Positions 37,871 to 46,607 of a stretch of 64,000 nucleotides of DNA are shown in pieces. The notes under the pieces are model-generated. The model searched no databases. It was not told the origin of the DNA and saw nothing but the letters and a program-made list of their open reading frames with translations. The stretch covers positions 1-64,000 of the forward strand of contig JAFEBB010000010.1 of NCBI GenBank assembly GCA_018266075.1, read 5' to 3'. How positions within the stretch are numbered: the stretch's first letter is position 1; each line of letters begins with the position of its first letter. The position numbers and the translations under genes are program-made. Source of the DNA: Deltaproteobacteria bacterium. GTDB lineage: Bacteria; Myxococcota; Myxococcia; Myxococcales; SZAS-1.

Positions 37871-39010
37871 ATGAGCACTCGCGGTCCCTCAGGGCTTCGG
37901 CGCCGGCTGCTCTTCTTGAGCAATATGCCTGCGCCTTACCAGGTGAAGCTCTGCGAGGCGCTGCAGCTTCACTTCGACGCGCAGTTCTGGTTCTACACGG
38001 ACCTAGAGCCAGGTCGGCCGGACTTCTGGCGGGTCACGTTGGGTGACAAGTGCCGGATTCTCACTCCGGTCCTCGGCAAGAAACGGCGACGCTACGTCGC
38101 CCCGCTTCTGCAGCTCGAACTCGGCCGCTTTGATCCTGACATCGTCATGCTCGGCGGCGCGACAATTCCTTCCAATTACTTCGCGTACCGCTGGGCCAAG
38201 AAGCACGACCGTCGAACCATCCTCTTCACGGAGCTGAGCCGAGACAAGACCGGCGAGGCCCGGCCCCCAGGGCTTCTCTGGCGACTGCTCAAGCGCGCCT
38301 ATCTCGGCTTGGATGCCATCTTCACGTCTTCCGCCGAAGCAGCGGCTCAATTCCGAGACTCGCTCCAATTCGGCGACAGGGTGTTCCCAGCTCAATATCC
38401 GGCCGACATCGCCCAACACTTCTCGCATCAGCGACGTGGCGCCCGATCAAGCTACCGCGTCCTGTTCCCGAATCGGCTGATTGAAATATACAACCCTATC
38501 TTCGCAATTGAATGTTTCGCTGAACTCACCAGGCGTCATCCCAATACGAGACTTGTGATGAATGCCGAAGGCCCGCTACTCGAGGAGTGCCGGCGCCAGG
38601 TCAGCAAGAGTGGACTCGACGACAAGGTCGAGTTCCTCGACGCGATTCAGCGATGGGACGATCTTCCTGCCGTCTACGAGAGGAGCGACATCCTCTTTCT
38701 CCCGGCGCTTTTCAGCGGGGGAAACCTGTCAATCCTCGAAGGGATGGCTTCGGGCATGGGAACCGTCATCAGCGACCGGGTCCTGGGTACTGGGAAGCTG
38801 GTGACGGATGGCCAGAATGGCTTCGTCCGGCGCGTCGACCTGACGGAGATGGTTGATGCGCTTTCGAAGTACATCGAGGAGCCCGAGCTTCTCGGACTTC
38901 ACGGTGACGCAGCCCGCGTCACGGCTCGACCGTTTTCGGTAGAGGCAACTGCACAAATGTACTCAGACCTGATCTCCAGCCACGTGCTTAGGGATTCTGC
39001 TCCGAAATGA
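37871..39010 (+). CDS. Glycosyltransferase family 4
   Basis: This 379-residue GT-B protein starts LLFLSNMPAPYQVKLCEALQ, a common opening of GT4 enzymes of surface polysaccharides. VLFPNRLIEIYNPIFAIECF starts the donor domain and VEFLDAIQRWDDLPAVYERS precedes it at the hinge. ILFLPALFSGGNLSILEGMA replaces the usual E-x7-E region: the first Glu is absent (FSGGNLS) and only the second (ILEGMASG) is retained. Such changes occur in some GT4 members, but the exact mechanism is unclear. The ATG directly follows the aminotransferase stop with no gap. Its stop overlaps the next gene by four bases, so a coupled block of aminotransferase and two glycosyltransferases is likely. Confidence 0.83.
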   Translation: MSTRGPSGLRRRLLFLSNMPAPYQVKLCEALQLHFDAQFWFYTDLEPGRPDFWRVTLGDKCRILTPVLGKKRRRYVAPLLQLELGRFDPDIVMLGGATIPSNYFAYRWAKKHDRRTILFTELSRDKTGEARPPGLLWRLLKRAYLGLDAIFTSSAEAAAQFRDSLQFGDRVFPAQYPADIAQHFSHQRRGARSSYRVLFPNRLIEIYNPIFAIECFAELTRRHPNTRLVMNAEGPLLEECRRQVSKSGLDDKVEFLDAIQRWDDLPAVYERSDILFLPALFSGGNLSILEGMASGMGTVISDRVLGTGKLVTDGQNGFVRRVDLTEMVDALSKYIEEPELLGLHGDAARVTARPFSVEATAQMYSDLISSHVLRDSAPK

Positions 39011-40059
39011 GATTCCTCCTCGCCGAGTACTGGCACACGCATATCTATGCGGAGCCGTTCTTCCAGCGGTTCCCCGAGCTGGGCGTGGAGGTCGAGGCCT
39101 TTCGCGGGCAGCAGTTCTTCCTCTCGGACGCCAAGCCGCTGCGTCTCCTCCGGCGCGCCGAGGACAAGTTTCGCTTCGGGCCTGCGGTTCTCGAGCTCAA
39201 TGCCTCGCTGGTCGATCGCGTGCGCCGGACCCGACCGGATGTGGTCTTCGTCTTTCGCGGCGAGCACGTCTTGCCCTCCACGCTCGCCCGGATCAAGAAG
39301 CTCGGGAGCCATGTCATCGGATGGCATAACGATGACCCGCTGAGCGATCGCTATCCCTCTTACGTATGGCGACACTTTCTACGCGGCATTCCAAACTACG
39401 ATCATCTCTTCGCTTACCGGCATACCAATTTGGAGGCGTTTCGCGCACGCGGCTGCCCACGCGTGAGCCTGTTGCGCTCGTTCTACTTGAGGCAGCTCAA
39501 CCACGTCGTGACCGGCGAGATCTCCACCGCCTTTCGCTCTGACGTGAGCTTCATCGGCCACTGGGAGAACGACGGCCGAGACGCCTACATCGGTGCATTG
39601 TTGAATGAGCCGGGGATCGACTTCCGGCTCTGGGGAACACTCTGGGATCGCTCGGCCTGCGCAGCAGCGCTGGCTGCGCGGTTCGGAGCAGTCCGGCCTC
39701 TCTACAAGGCCGACTACAACCTGGCGCTCAACGGTACGCGCATCGCCATCGCGTTCTTGTCAAAGCTGAACCATGACACGTACACGCGGCGCTGCTTCGA
39801 GATCCCTGCTGCCGGCACATTCATGCTATCGGAATACACCGACGACCTCGCGTCGATGTTCGAGCCGGGAAAAGAAGCGGAGTACTTCCGCAGCTCAGAA
39901 GAGCTCCTAGAGAAGGTACGCTTCTACCTTGGGCACGACGATGCACGGCGCCGAATCGCCGAAGCCGGCCGAGCGCGCCTTCTTCGCGACGGCCACGAGG
40001 CGGCCGATCGCGCGAGACAGGTGCTCGAGACAGTGAAGCGGGACCTCGGCTGCACCTAA
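39007..40059 (+). CDS. CgeB-type glycosyltransferase
   Basis: This 350-residue protein belongs to the same CgeB/Glyco_trans_1_2 group as the product of 29105-30343. Landmarks are VIGWHNDDPLSDRYPSYVW, VSFIGHWENDGRDAYIGAL, ALNGTRIAIAFLSKLNHDTY and RRCFEIPAAGTFMLSEYTDD. The last is the R-x-FEIP-x-xG donor signature, followed by FEPGKEAEYFRSSEELLEKV. The domain order is acceptor domain first, donor domain from about residue 175. The ATG overlaps the preceding stop (ATGA). It is the last plus-strand gene before convergent rmlA. The two CgeB-type enzymes are not close copies, so they probably transfer different sugars. Confidence 0.85.
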   Translation: MRFLLAEYWHTHIYAEPFFQRFPELGVEVEAFRGQQFFLSDAKPLRLLRRAEDKFRFGPAVLELNASLVDRVRRTRPDVVFVFRGEHVLPSTLARIKKLGSHVIGWHNDDPLSDRYPSYVWRHFLRGIPNYDHLFAYRHTNLEAFRARGCPRVSLLRSFYLRQLNHVVTGEISTAFRSDVSFIGHWENDGRDAYIGALLNEPGIDFRLWGTLWDRSACAAALAARFGAVRPLYKADYNLALNGTRIAIAFLSKLNHDTYTRRCFEIPAAGTFMLSEYTDDLASMFEPGKEAEYFRSSEELLEKVRFYLGHDDARRRIAEAGRARLLRDGHEAADRARQVLETVKRDLGCT

Positions 40060-40071
40060 GGTTAGCGTCCT

Positions 40072-40977
40072 TCAGCGCAGTCCTTCAGCGCGCTCCTCGG
40101 CAACGATTCGCAACAGGTACTCGCCGTAGCCAGCCTTCTTCATCGGCGCCGCGAGCCGCTCGAGGTCCTCCAGCGTGATCCAGCCCATTCGGTAGGCAAT
40201 CTCCTCGAGGCACGCAACTTTCAATCCCTGCCGCTCTTCGATGGTCTGGATGAAGGTCGAGGCCTGCACCAGGGCTTCGTGCGTGCCCGTGTCGAGCCAT
40301 GCAATGCCGCGGCCCATTCGCTCCACCTGCAGCGTGCCCTGCGCGAGATAGGCGCGGTTTACGTCGGTAATCTCAAGTTCACCGCGCGACGAGGGCTTGA
40401 GCGTGCGCGCTATATCGACGACCTGGTTGTCGTAAAAGTAGAGGCCGGTCACAGCGAACGAAGAACGTGGCTTGCTGGGCTTCTCCTCGATAGAAACCGC
40501 CCTGCCCTCACGATCAAAGTCGACCACGCCGTACCGCTCGGGATCTCGGACTTGATAGGCGAATACTGTCGCCCCGCTCCCACGCTGGGCCGCACGACGC
40601 AGATACGTGTGAAGACCGTGGCCGTAGAAGATATTGTCACCGAGCGCGAGCGAGACTGGACCTTTTCCGATGAACTCCTTGCCGATGATGAAGGCCTGCG
40701 CAAGCCCGTCGGGAGACGGCTGGACTGCATACTGAATATCAATTCCGAAGAGCTTTCCGTCACCAAGCAAGCGACGAAAAGACTCCTGGTCCTGCGGCGT
40801 GGTGATAACCAGAACGTCCCGAATCCCCGCGAGCATCAACGTCGAGAGCGGGTAGTAGATCAGCGGCTTGTCGTAGATCGGCAGGAGCTGCTTCGAGACG
40901 GACCGCGTAATCGGATAGAGCCTCGTTCCCGAACCGCCCGCGAGGATGATGCCCTTCATCTTCGTGCTGACGGTCAT
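40072..40977 (-). CDS. rmlA: Glucose-1-phosphate thymidylyltransferase
   Basis: This 301-residue enzyme makes dTDP-glucose from glucose-1-phosphate and dTTP. The nucleotide-binding motif is [20 protein letters not shown] and the uridylyl/thymidylyl site is [35 protein letters not shown] carries the metal Asp, and [20 protein letters not shown] and [15 protein letters not shown] are also typical. The ATG at 40977 overlaps the rmlB stop (ATGA), which decides the start. It is the third gene of the asnB-rmlB-rmlA minus-strand operon. rmlC and rmlD are not in the window, so dTDP-rhamnose cannot be made from these genes alone; an amino-6-deoxyhexose branch is the local alternative. Confidence 0.95.
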   Translation of the reverse strand: MTVSTKMKGIILAGGSGTRLYPITRSVSKQLLPIYDKPLIYYPLSTLMLAGIRDVLVITTPQDQESFRRLLGDGKLFGIDIQYAVQPSPDGLAQAFIIGKEFIGKGPVSLALGDNIFYGHGLHTYLRRAAQRGSGATVFAYQVRDPERYGVVDFDREGRAVSIEEKPSKPRSSFAVTGLYFYDNQVVDIARTLKPSSRGELEITDVNRAYLAQGTLQVERMGRGIAWLDTGTHEALVQASTFIQTIEERQGLKVACLEEIAYRMGWITLEDLERLAAPMKKAGYGEYLLRIVAEERAEGLR

Positions 40978-42080
40978 GACGCCTTCCCTGCTGCAGCCGG
41001 CTCCAGTCCGAGTCGGCGCCGGTCGTAGTTGTCCTTTTGAATGGCCTCGCACCAGCGCCGGTTCTCCACGTACCAGCGAATGGTGCGCGAAAGACCCTGC
41101 TCGAATTCATGCTCCGGCTTCCAGCCCAGCTCCGCGCGGATCTTGGTGGCATCGATGGCGTAGCGCCGGTCGTGCCCTGGCCGATCCGCGACAAACTTCC
41201 TGAGGCCCACGTAGCTGGCGATACCTGCAGCCTTCAACGCAGCGTTCTGCGCCGCAGGCACCACCTGCTCGAGTTCCGCACAAAGCCTGTCCACGATCGT
41301 CAGGTTGGTGCGCTCGTTTCCGCCGCCGATGTTATACTTTTCGCCGAGTCGGCCCCGCTCGAGCACGGCCAGAATGCCCTCGCAGTGGTCCTCCACATAG
41401 AGCCAGTCGCGAATATTGAGTCCATCACCGTAGATGGGCAGCGACTTCCCCTCGAGCGCGTTGAGGATCATCAACGGGATCAGCTTCTCGGGGAACTGGT
41501 GTGGCCCATAGTTGTTCGAGCAATTCGTTATCAGGACCGGCATGCCGAATGTTGAGAAGTACGAGCGGACGATGTGATCGGCGCTCGCCTTCGACGCCGC
41601 GTAAGGCGAATTCGGCGCGTAGGGCGTGGTCTCCGAGAAGAGTCCGGTCGAGCCGAGCGTGCCGTAGACCTCGTCGGTCGAGACGTGCAGGAACCGGAAG
41701 CGCCTCTGCTCCTCAGCGTCGAGCGTCTTGTGAAACTCGCGAGCGGCGTCGACGAGCTCGAACGCGCCCAATGCGTTCGTGCGAATGAACGCGCGCGGCC
41801 CATCAATGGAGCGGTCCACGTGGGTCTCGGCTGCCAGGTTCAACAGCGCGCGCGGACGGTGCATGCGAATCGCCTCGTCCACGGCGCGTCGGTCGGCGAT
41901 GTCGACCTTGCAGAAGGTGAATCGTGGATCGCGCTCGAGGCCCTCGAGATTGTGCAGACTGCCGGCGTAGGTGAGCTTGTCGATGACCACCACGCGCGCG
42001 TCAGTCTTCTTCAACAAGAGCCGCACCAGATTCGACCCGATGAAGCCTGCGCCGCCGGTGACGATGATGGACTCGCTCAC
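40974..42080 (-). CDS. rmlB: dTDP-glucose 4,6-dehydratase
   Basis: This 368-residue extended SDR converts dTDP-glucose to dTDP-4-keto-6-deoxyglucose. Motifs are [15 protein letters not shown] at the NAD site, [15 protein letters not shown], the catalytic STDEVYG, the Tyr/Lys pair in [10 protein letters not shown], and [29 protein letters not shown] and [13 protein letters not shown] are dehydratase-specific. Both ends overlap neighbouring genes by four bases (rmlA start and asnB stop), so the three genes form one operon. Its keto-sugar product is the expected substrate of the aminotransferase at 36641-37870. An unusual extended C-terminus ends PAAAGKAS. Confidence 0.95.
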   Translation of the reverse strand: MSESIIVTGGAGFIGSNLVRLLLKKTDARVVVIDKLTYAGSLHNLEGLERDPRFTFCKVDIADRRAVDEAIRMHRPRALLNLAAETHVDRSIDGPRAFIRTNALGAFELVDAAREFHKTLDAEEQRRFRFLHVSTDEVYGTLGSTGLFSETTPYAPNSPYAASKASADHIVRSYFSTFGMPVLITNCSNNYGPHQFPEKLIPLMILNALEGKSLPIYGDGLNIRDWLYVEDHCEGILAVLERGRLGEKYNIGGGNERTNLTIVDRLCAELEQVVPAAQNAALKAAGIASYVGLRKFVADRPGHDRRYAIDATKIRAELGWKPEHEFEQGLSRTIRWYVENRRWCEAIQKDNYDRRRLGLEPAAAGKAS

Positions 42081-43873
42081 GCCTTGCTCCCGAACTCACG
42101 CGCCCACGATTCCATCGCGAGCAATGCCCAAACCTGGTGTGCGTTTCCTCTGCCCTCGTTCAACCTCTCGAGTGTCGCGTCGAGGCCTTCGGTACTCAAC
42201 CACTGCCGTACGCGCGCACCCGGCGATGAGAGCAGATCCGCGACCATTCCCCGCAGCGGCCCCTTGAGCCACGCATCCACAGGACTCCCAAAGCCTCGCT
42301 TCGGCCGATCGAGAATCTCCGGCGGCAGCAGATCGCGCATGGCCGCAACGAGCCCACGCTTGCCGCGGGTTGCGTCCTGCTTTGCGCCGATGGGAAGCGG
42401 AATCGCGAGCTCGGCCAGGTGGTGATCGAGCATCGGGCTCCGCGACTCGAGGCTCGCGCGCATCGACGCGGTGTCCACCTTGAAGAGCAGGTCGTCAGGC
42501 AAGTACGTCTGCAGATCGAAAGCGATCGCCGAGTCGGCATCACTCGGCAGCTCCGGCCCGAGCTCGGCGGTTCTCGACAATCCGAGCAACGCCTCGCGCT
42601 CGCCCGGAGAAAACACTTCAATCATGGCGCGCGCCCGCGCCGCGCCACGCGCGCCAATTGCCGCGGCGCCGCGTCGAACCGTCGAGCGCCGGGGAAACTG
42701 GGGGAGCTTCTCGACAAGCTCCGCAGCCCGCTCCACAAAGGGGACGTGCGGCAGCTTGAGCACGTCTCGATACTTGCCGTAGCCCGCGAAAAGCTCATCG
42801 CCGCCGTCGCCGGTGAGCACGACCTTGGAGTGCTTGGCCACTTCGCGGCAGATCGCAACCGTAGGCACCGAGCTCGAGTCACCAAAGGGCTCGCTGTACG
42901 CCGCGAAGGCGTGTCGCGTCAGTTCCTCAACGCCGTCGGTAATCAGGATCTGCTGATGCTCGGTCTTGTAGCGCTCCGCCACCGCACGCGCGAACGGCAG
43001 CTCGTCGTCCGCCATGCCAAAGCCGACCGAGAACGTGCGCACCGGCTTGCTGAGCTCGCGGGCCATCAGCGCCACGACGCTCGCGGAGTCGAGACCGCCA
43101 GAGAGCATTGCGGCAACTGGCACGTCGCTGCGCAGCTGCAGGCGCACCGCCTCCTCGAGCGCCGCCCGCAACTCCGGCACCGCGTCGCTCTGACCCTTGC
43201 GCGTGCCCGGCACCGGCGGCTGCCAGTAGCGCTGAATGCGGACGCCCTTCGCATCCGCAATCAGCAGGTGACCTGCGGGCAGCTTCTTCGCGCCCGCGTA
43301 GATGCTGCGCGGAGCGGGAATGTAGAGCAGCTCCAGGTAGTCGCTCAGCGCGTCGCGATCGATTGCGCCGTCGACGAACCCAGCCGCGACGAGCGCGCGC
43401 AGCTCCGACGCAAACGCGAGTGTGCCATTGCGCTCGGCGTACACGAGTGGCTTTTCACCAAACCGATCGCGCGCGATGAGCAGCCGCTGCTGCTTCGCAT
43501 CCCAGAGCGCGAACGCGAACATGCCGCGCAGCTTCTCGACCATCCGGTCGCCGAGATCCTCGTAGAGGTGCACAAGCACCTCGGTGTCGCTCTGGGTCTC
43601 GAGCTTGTGGTGCGCGCGCAGCTCCTCGCGAAGCTCCTTGTAATTGTAGATCTCGCCGTTGAGTACGACGGCGACGGTCTTGTCCTCGTTGAAGATCGGC
43701 TGCTCGCCGGTCGCCAGGTCGATGATCGCCAGCCGTCGGTGGCCGAGCGCAACGGCACCACCGTCGTAGAAGCCATCGCCATCAGGCCCGCGGTGCGCGA
43801 GCGCAGCGGTCATCGTGCGGACCGCTTCGAGGTTCGCGCGTGGGAAGGCTATGTGGCCGGAGATGCCGCACAT
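42077..43873 (-). CDS. asnB: Asparagine synthase-like amidotransferase (1st copy)
   Basis: This 598-residue glutamine-hydrolysing protein has its nucleophile Cys2 (MCGISGH) and class II GATase landmarks LAHRGPDGDGFY, LNGEIYNYKELR and SDTEVLVHLYED. The C-terminal synthetase domain has the PP-loop SGGLDSASVVALM and LTGDGGDELFAGYGKY. Within polysaccharide loci these proteins are thought to amidate uronic-acid carboxyls or other sugar acids rather than make free asparagine. The uronate-forming genes at 21500-23830 fit that idea, but this is inference. The gene leads the operon with rmlB and rmlA. It is divergent from a GT-C-like gene (91-bp gap). A second, distinct copy is at 46608-48470. Confidence 0.9.
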   Translation of the reverse strand: MCGISGHIAFPRANLEAVRTMTAALAHRGPDGDGFYDGGAVALGHRRLAIIDLATGEQPIFNEDKTVAVVLNGEIYNYKELREELRAHHKLETQSDTEVLVHLYEDLGDRMVEKLRGMFAFALWDAKQQRLLIARDRFGEKPLVYAERNGTLAFASELRALVAAGFVDGAIDRDALSDYLELLYIPAPRSIYAGAKKLPAGHLLIADAKGVRIQRYWQPPVPGTRKGQSDAVPELRAALEEAVRLQLRSDVPVAAMLSGGLDSASVVALMARELSKPVRTFSVGFGMADDELPFARAVAERYKTEHQQILITDGVEELTRHAFAAYSEPFGDSSSVPTVAICREVAKHSKVVLTGDGGDELFAGYGKYRDVLKLPHVPFVERAAELVEKLPQFPRRSTVRRGAAAIGARGAARARAMIEVFSPGEREALLGLSRTAELGPELPSDADSAIAFDLQTYLPDDLLFKVDTASMRASLESRSPMLDHHLAELAIPLPIGAKQDATRGKRGLVAAMRDLLPPEILDRPKRGFGSPVDAWLKGPLRGMVADLLSSPGARVRQWLSTEGLDATLERLNEGRGNAHQVWALLAMESWAREFGSKA

Positions 43874-43964
43874 GGGTCAAGTGGGTGGGAGGCAGCCTCG
43901 CTTGAATTCAGCGGCGACTCAACTGCACCAGTCCTGGCTGGAGGTCGTGCTACAAGCGCTAGCG

Positions 43965-45398
43965 ATGCAGATGTCTCGAAGCTCCGAGCGCCTCTGGTTT
44001 GCGCTTCCCCTGGTCGCATACCTGGGCTTGCTTGCGGTGTTCCCCGCCCCTGCGTTCGTGGTGAGCGACGAGAACTCCTACGTCTCGGAGGCGGTCGCCC
44101 TCGCAAGCGGTCACTTCAGGATTGTGAAGGCCGAGCCCTTCAGCGCCGCCACGGCGGAGAAACCGGCGAGCACGTACCCCATCGGAACATCGCTGATGCA
44201 GGTACCGTTCGTCTGGCTGTTCGGCTGGCGCGCGGCCATCTGGAGCTCCGCGCTCTGCCTGATCGGGACGGTGCTCCTCACCGCCCGCATGCTCGCTCGA
44301 CTGGGTCTGGCGCCTGAGTTCTCGCTCCTGCTCATGCTCAACCCGGTCGCGCTGGTCATGGGACGAATCGGGATGAGCGACGTCCCCAGCATGTTCGTGG
44401 TGACGTGCGGCCTCTCCTTGCTCGTCGCCGACCACCTCGGCGTCGGGCGGGCCTTCCTGGGCGGCCTTTGCGGTGGCTTGAGCACACTTTGGCGCGAGAC
44501 GAACATCCTCGTCATCGCGCCATTCGTCGCTGGCGCCACCTTGCGCCGCGAACGCACCGCGGTGCCGATGATTGTTGGGATGGCGCTGGGGCTGGCGATC
44601 CGCGGGGCCGTGGCTGCATGGCTGTTCGGCTCTCCCCTCTTCGTGCGCGACTCGGGCTACGGCTTCTCGCCAGCTTCGATCGCCCACCACCTACCGCTCT
44701 ATCTCTTCGCCATGACGGTCTTTATCCCAGGCGGTCTCCTCGCCGTGGCGAAGTACCGCGGCCCACGTCGAGTGGAGGTTCTCGGAGCAGTCCTCGGATT
44801 CTTCCTCTTCTACTGCGCATACAACTACGCGGCAGACGAGAGCGGAGGGGTCAAACAACTCATCCTCGGTCCGCGTTACCTCCTCCCGATCACCCCGCTC
44901 CTTGCCCTTGTGATCGCCGCCGTGGTCCAGGCGAGTCCGCGGCCCCGACTCGTGAATTCACTGCCATTGCTGTTTCGTAGCTTGGCGGTGGCGCTCGTCG
45001 CCGCAGCGGCCGTAGCGCAGGTCGGCGTTAGAAACTTCGGACGCACCCAGGCGGTACTGGTCGCCGCGATCTACGCACACACGCCCGATGACGCCTCGGT
45101 TCTCACCAATGCTACTGCGACGGGAAAGCTGTTCTCCCAAGTCTACGGCCGGAGGAATGTGTTCGAGTTGGGAGAAGCGAAGCCTGAAGAGGTGGCGCGA
45201 ATTCGGGACCTACACGCGCCCCTCTACCTCGCGACACTCGAGCGACCAGGGACGGCCTACTTCGACGCCAACCGCGTCAAGGTTCGCAACGAGCTCGATG
45301 ATCTCTCGCGCCGGTGCAGGCTGGTCCCGATCGACACCATTGAGAACGACCGCGCCGAGCGGCTTAGCATCGTGAAGGTCGAGACTTGTCTCCCCTAA
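43965..45398 (+). CDS. GT-C-like membrane protein
   Basis: This 477-residue polytopic protein has about ten predicted helices. It starts RLWFALPLVAYLGLLAVFPA, and the first loop has VVSDENSYVSEAVAL. The DEN acidic pair is equivalent to the GDEISY motif of the protein at 25486-26784, suggesting a polyprenyl-phosphate-dependent GT-C sugar transferase. Other helices are IWSSALCLIGTVLLTARML, FLGGLCGGLSTLW, and SLAVALVAAAAVAQVGV. A soluble C-terminal domain of about 100 residues follows. The ATG at 43965 (or 43971) is the first that gives a membrane-start protein. Base composition still resembles the low-GC block. No sugar specificity can be inferred. Confidence 0.65.
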   Translation: MQMSRSSERLWFALPLVAYLGLLAVFPAPAFVVSDENSYVSEAVALASGHFRIVKAEPFSAATAEKPASTYPIGTSLMQVPFVWLFGWRAAIWSSALCLIGTVLLTARMLARLGLAPEFSLLLMLNPVALVMGRIGMSDVPSMFVVTCGLSLLVADHLGVGRAFLGGLCGGLSTLWRETNILVIAPFVAGATLRRERTAVPMIVGMALGLAIRGAVAAWLFGSPLFVRDSGYGFSPASIAHHLPLYLFAMTVFIPGGLLAVAKYRGPRRVEVLGAVLGFFLFYCAYNYAADESGGVKQLILGPRYLLPITPLLALVIAAVVQASPRPRLVNSLPLLFRSLAVALVAAAAVAQVGVRNFGRTQAVLVAAIYAHTPDDASVLTNATATGKLFSQVYGRRNVFELGEAKPEEVARIRDLHAPLYLATLERPGTAYFDANRVKVRNELDDLSRRCRLVPIDTIENDRAERLSIVKVETCLP

Positions 45399-45459
45399 CG
45401 GCACTGACGGCTCGTCTTGAGCGGTCCAACCTGCACCGGTACTGTCAGCTGGACTCCCG

Positions 45460-46605
45460 ATGAAGGTTCTGATCAACGCCCTCTCCGCACGCCTCGGCGG
45501 CGGCATCACCGTCCTCCGCAACCTCATGCCGGCGCTCGCCGACGTGGACGGCGGGGCGCACGAGTACACCGTCCTCGGCCGCGCCGAGACCCGCGAGTCC
45601 TTCCGCTTCGACTCCTCCCACGTGACTGTCACCACCTCTCCCTTCGCCGAGCGCTCGGGCGCCACCCGGCTCGGCTGGGAGCAGCTCGTCCTCCCCACTC
45701 AACTCGCCCTCGACCAGGCCGACGTCCTCTTCTCGCCTGCCAACCTGGCCGTGCTCGCCTGCCCCAAACCTCAAGTTTTGATGTTCCAGAACATGGCGCC
45801 CTTCGACGACGACGTGCTCGCGCGCACCGACGGCAGCCGCCGCCTTCGCCTGCGCGCCCTCCGCACGCTCGGCGACGTGAGCGCCCGAGCCGCCGATCGC
45901 GTGGTCTTCATCTCCGACTTCGCCCGCCGCGAGATCAGCAGCCAACTGCGCATCCCGGCGAGCAAGTGCTCGCGCGCCTACCTGGGGCGCGACCCGGCGT
46001 TCACGCCGGCCGCCAAGGGCAGCGCCGCGCCGATTCTCGAGAAGCTCGGCGTGCGCGGTCGTTACCTGCTCAGCGTGTCGCAGTTCTACCACTACAAGAA
46101 CTTCACCGAGCTCGTGGTCGGCTTCGCGCGCGCGCTCCCCGGGCTGCCCAGCGACGTGAAGCTGGTCATCGCCGGCGCCGAACACGAGCGCGACTACGCC
46201 GACGCCGTTCGCGCGACGATCGCCCGCGAGCGCGTGGGCGATCGCGTGGTGCTCGCCGGCCAGGTGCCCTACGCGCAGCTCCCTGGCCTCTACGCCTCCG
46301 CCGAGCTCTTCCTCTTCCCGAGCACCTGCGAGAACTTCCCCAACATCCTCGTAGAAGGCCTGGCGTCAGGCGTGCCCACGCTCTCTTCCGGGCTTGGCCC
46401 GATGCCCGAGATCGCGGGTGAAGGAGCCATGTACTTCGATCCTTTTACCCCCGACGAGATCGCTGCACTCATTTTGCGCCACTGGCACGATTCGTCGGCC
46501 TCGCGCGCGCTCGCTGAACGCGGAATCGCGCAGGCCGCACGGTACTCGTGGCAGGCGACCGCGAGGGCCCTGCTCACCGCTTTCGAAGAGGCAGCAGCGC
46601 GCTAA
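45460..46605 (+). CDS. Glycosyltransferase family 4
   Basis: This 381-residue GT4 enzyme begins MKVLINALSARLGGGITVLR, with the glycine-rich acceptor loop. VLFSPANLAVLACPKPQVLM and VVFISDFARREI precede the donor domain (LLSVSQFYHYKNFTELVVGF). The E-x7-E-type region is FLFPSTCENFPNILVEGLAS, followed by GVPTLSSGLGPMPEIAGEG. It probably adds one repeat-unit residue. GC content rises sharply from this gene onward, marking the right edge of the lower-GC block. It heads a tightly packed operon: the asnB start is 2 nt downstream of its stop. Confidence 0.9.
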   Translation: MKVLINALSARLGGGITVLRNLMPALADVDGGAHEYTVLGRAETRESFRFDSSHVTVTTSPFAERSGATRLGWEQLVLPTQLALDQADVLFSPANLAVLACPKPQVLMFQNMAPFDDDVLARTDGSRRLRLRALRTLGDVSARAADRVVFISDFARREISSQLRIPASKCSRAYLGRDPAFTPAAKGSAAPILEKLGVRGRYLLSVSQFYHYKNFTELVVGFARALPGLPSDVKLVIAGAEHERDYADAVRATIARERVGDRVVLAGQVPYAQLPGLYASAELFLFPSTCENFPNILVEGLASGVPTLSSGLGPMPEIAGEGAMYFDPFTPDEIAALILRHWHDSSASRALAERGIAQAARYSWQATARALLTAFEEAAAR

Positions 46606-46607
46606 CC

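Noticed and set aside
29105-40059. The two CgeB-type enzymes as a recent gene duplication
   Set aside because: They share family signatures only; lengths (412 vs 350 aa) and most sequence differ, so a recent duplication is not supported.
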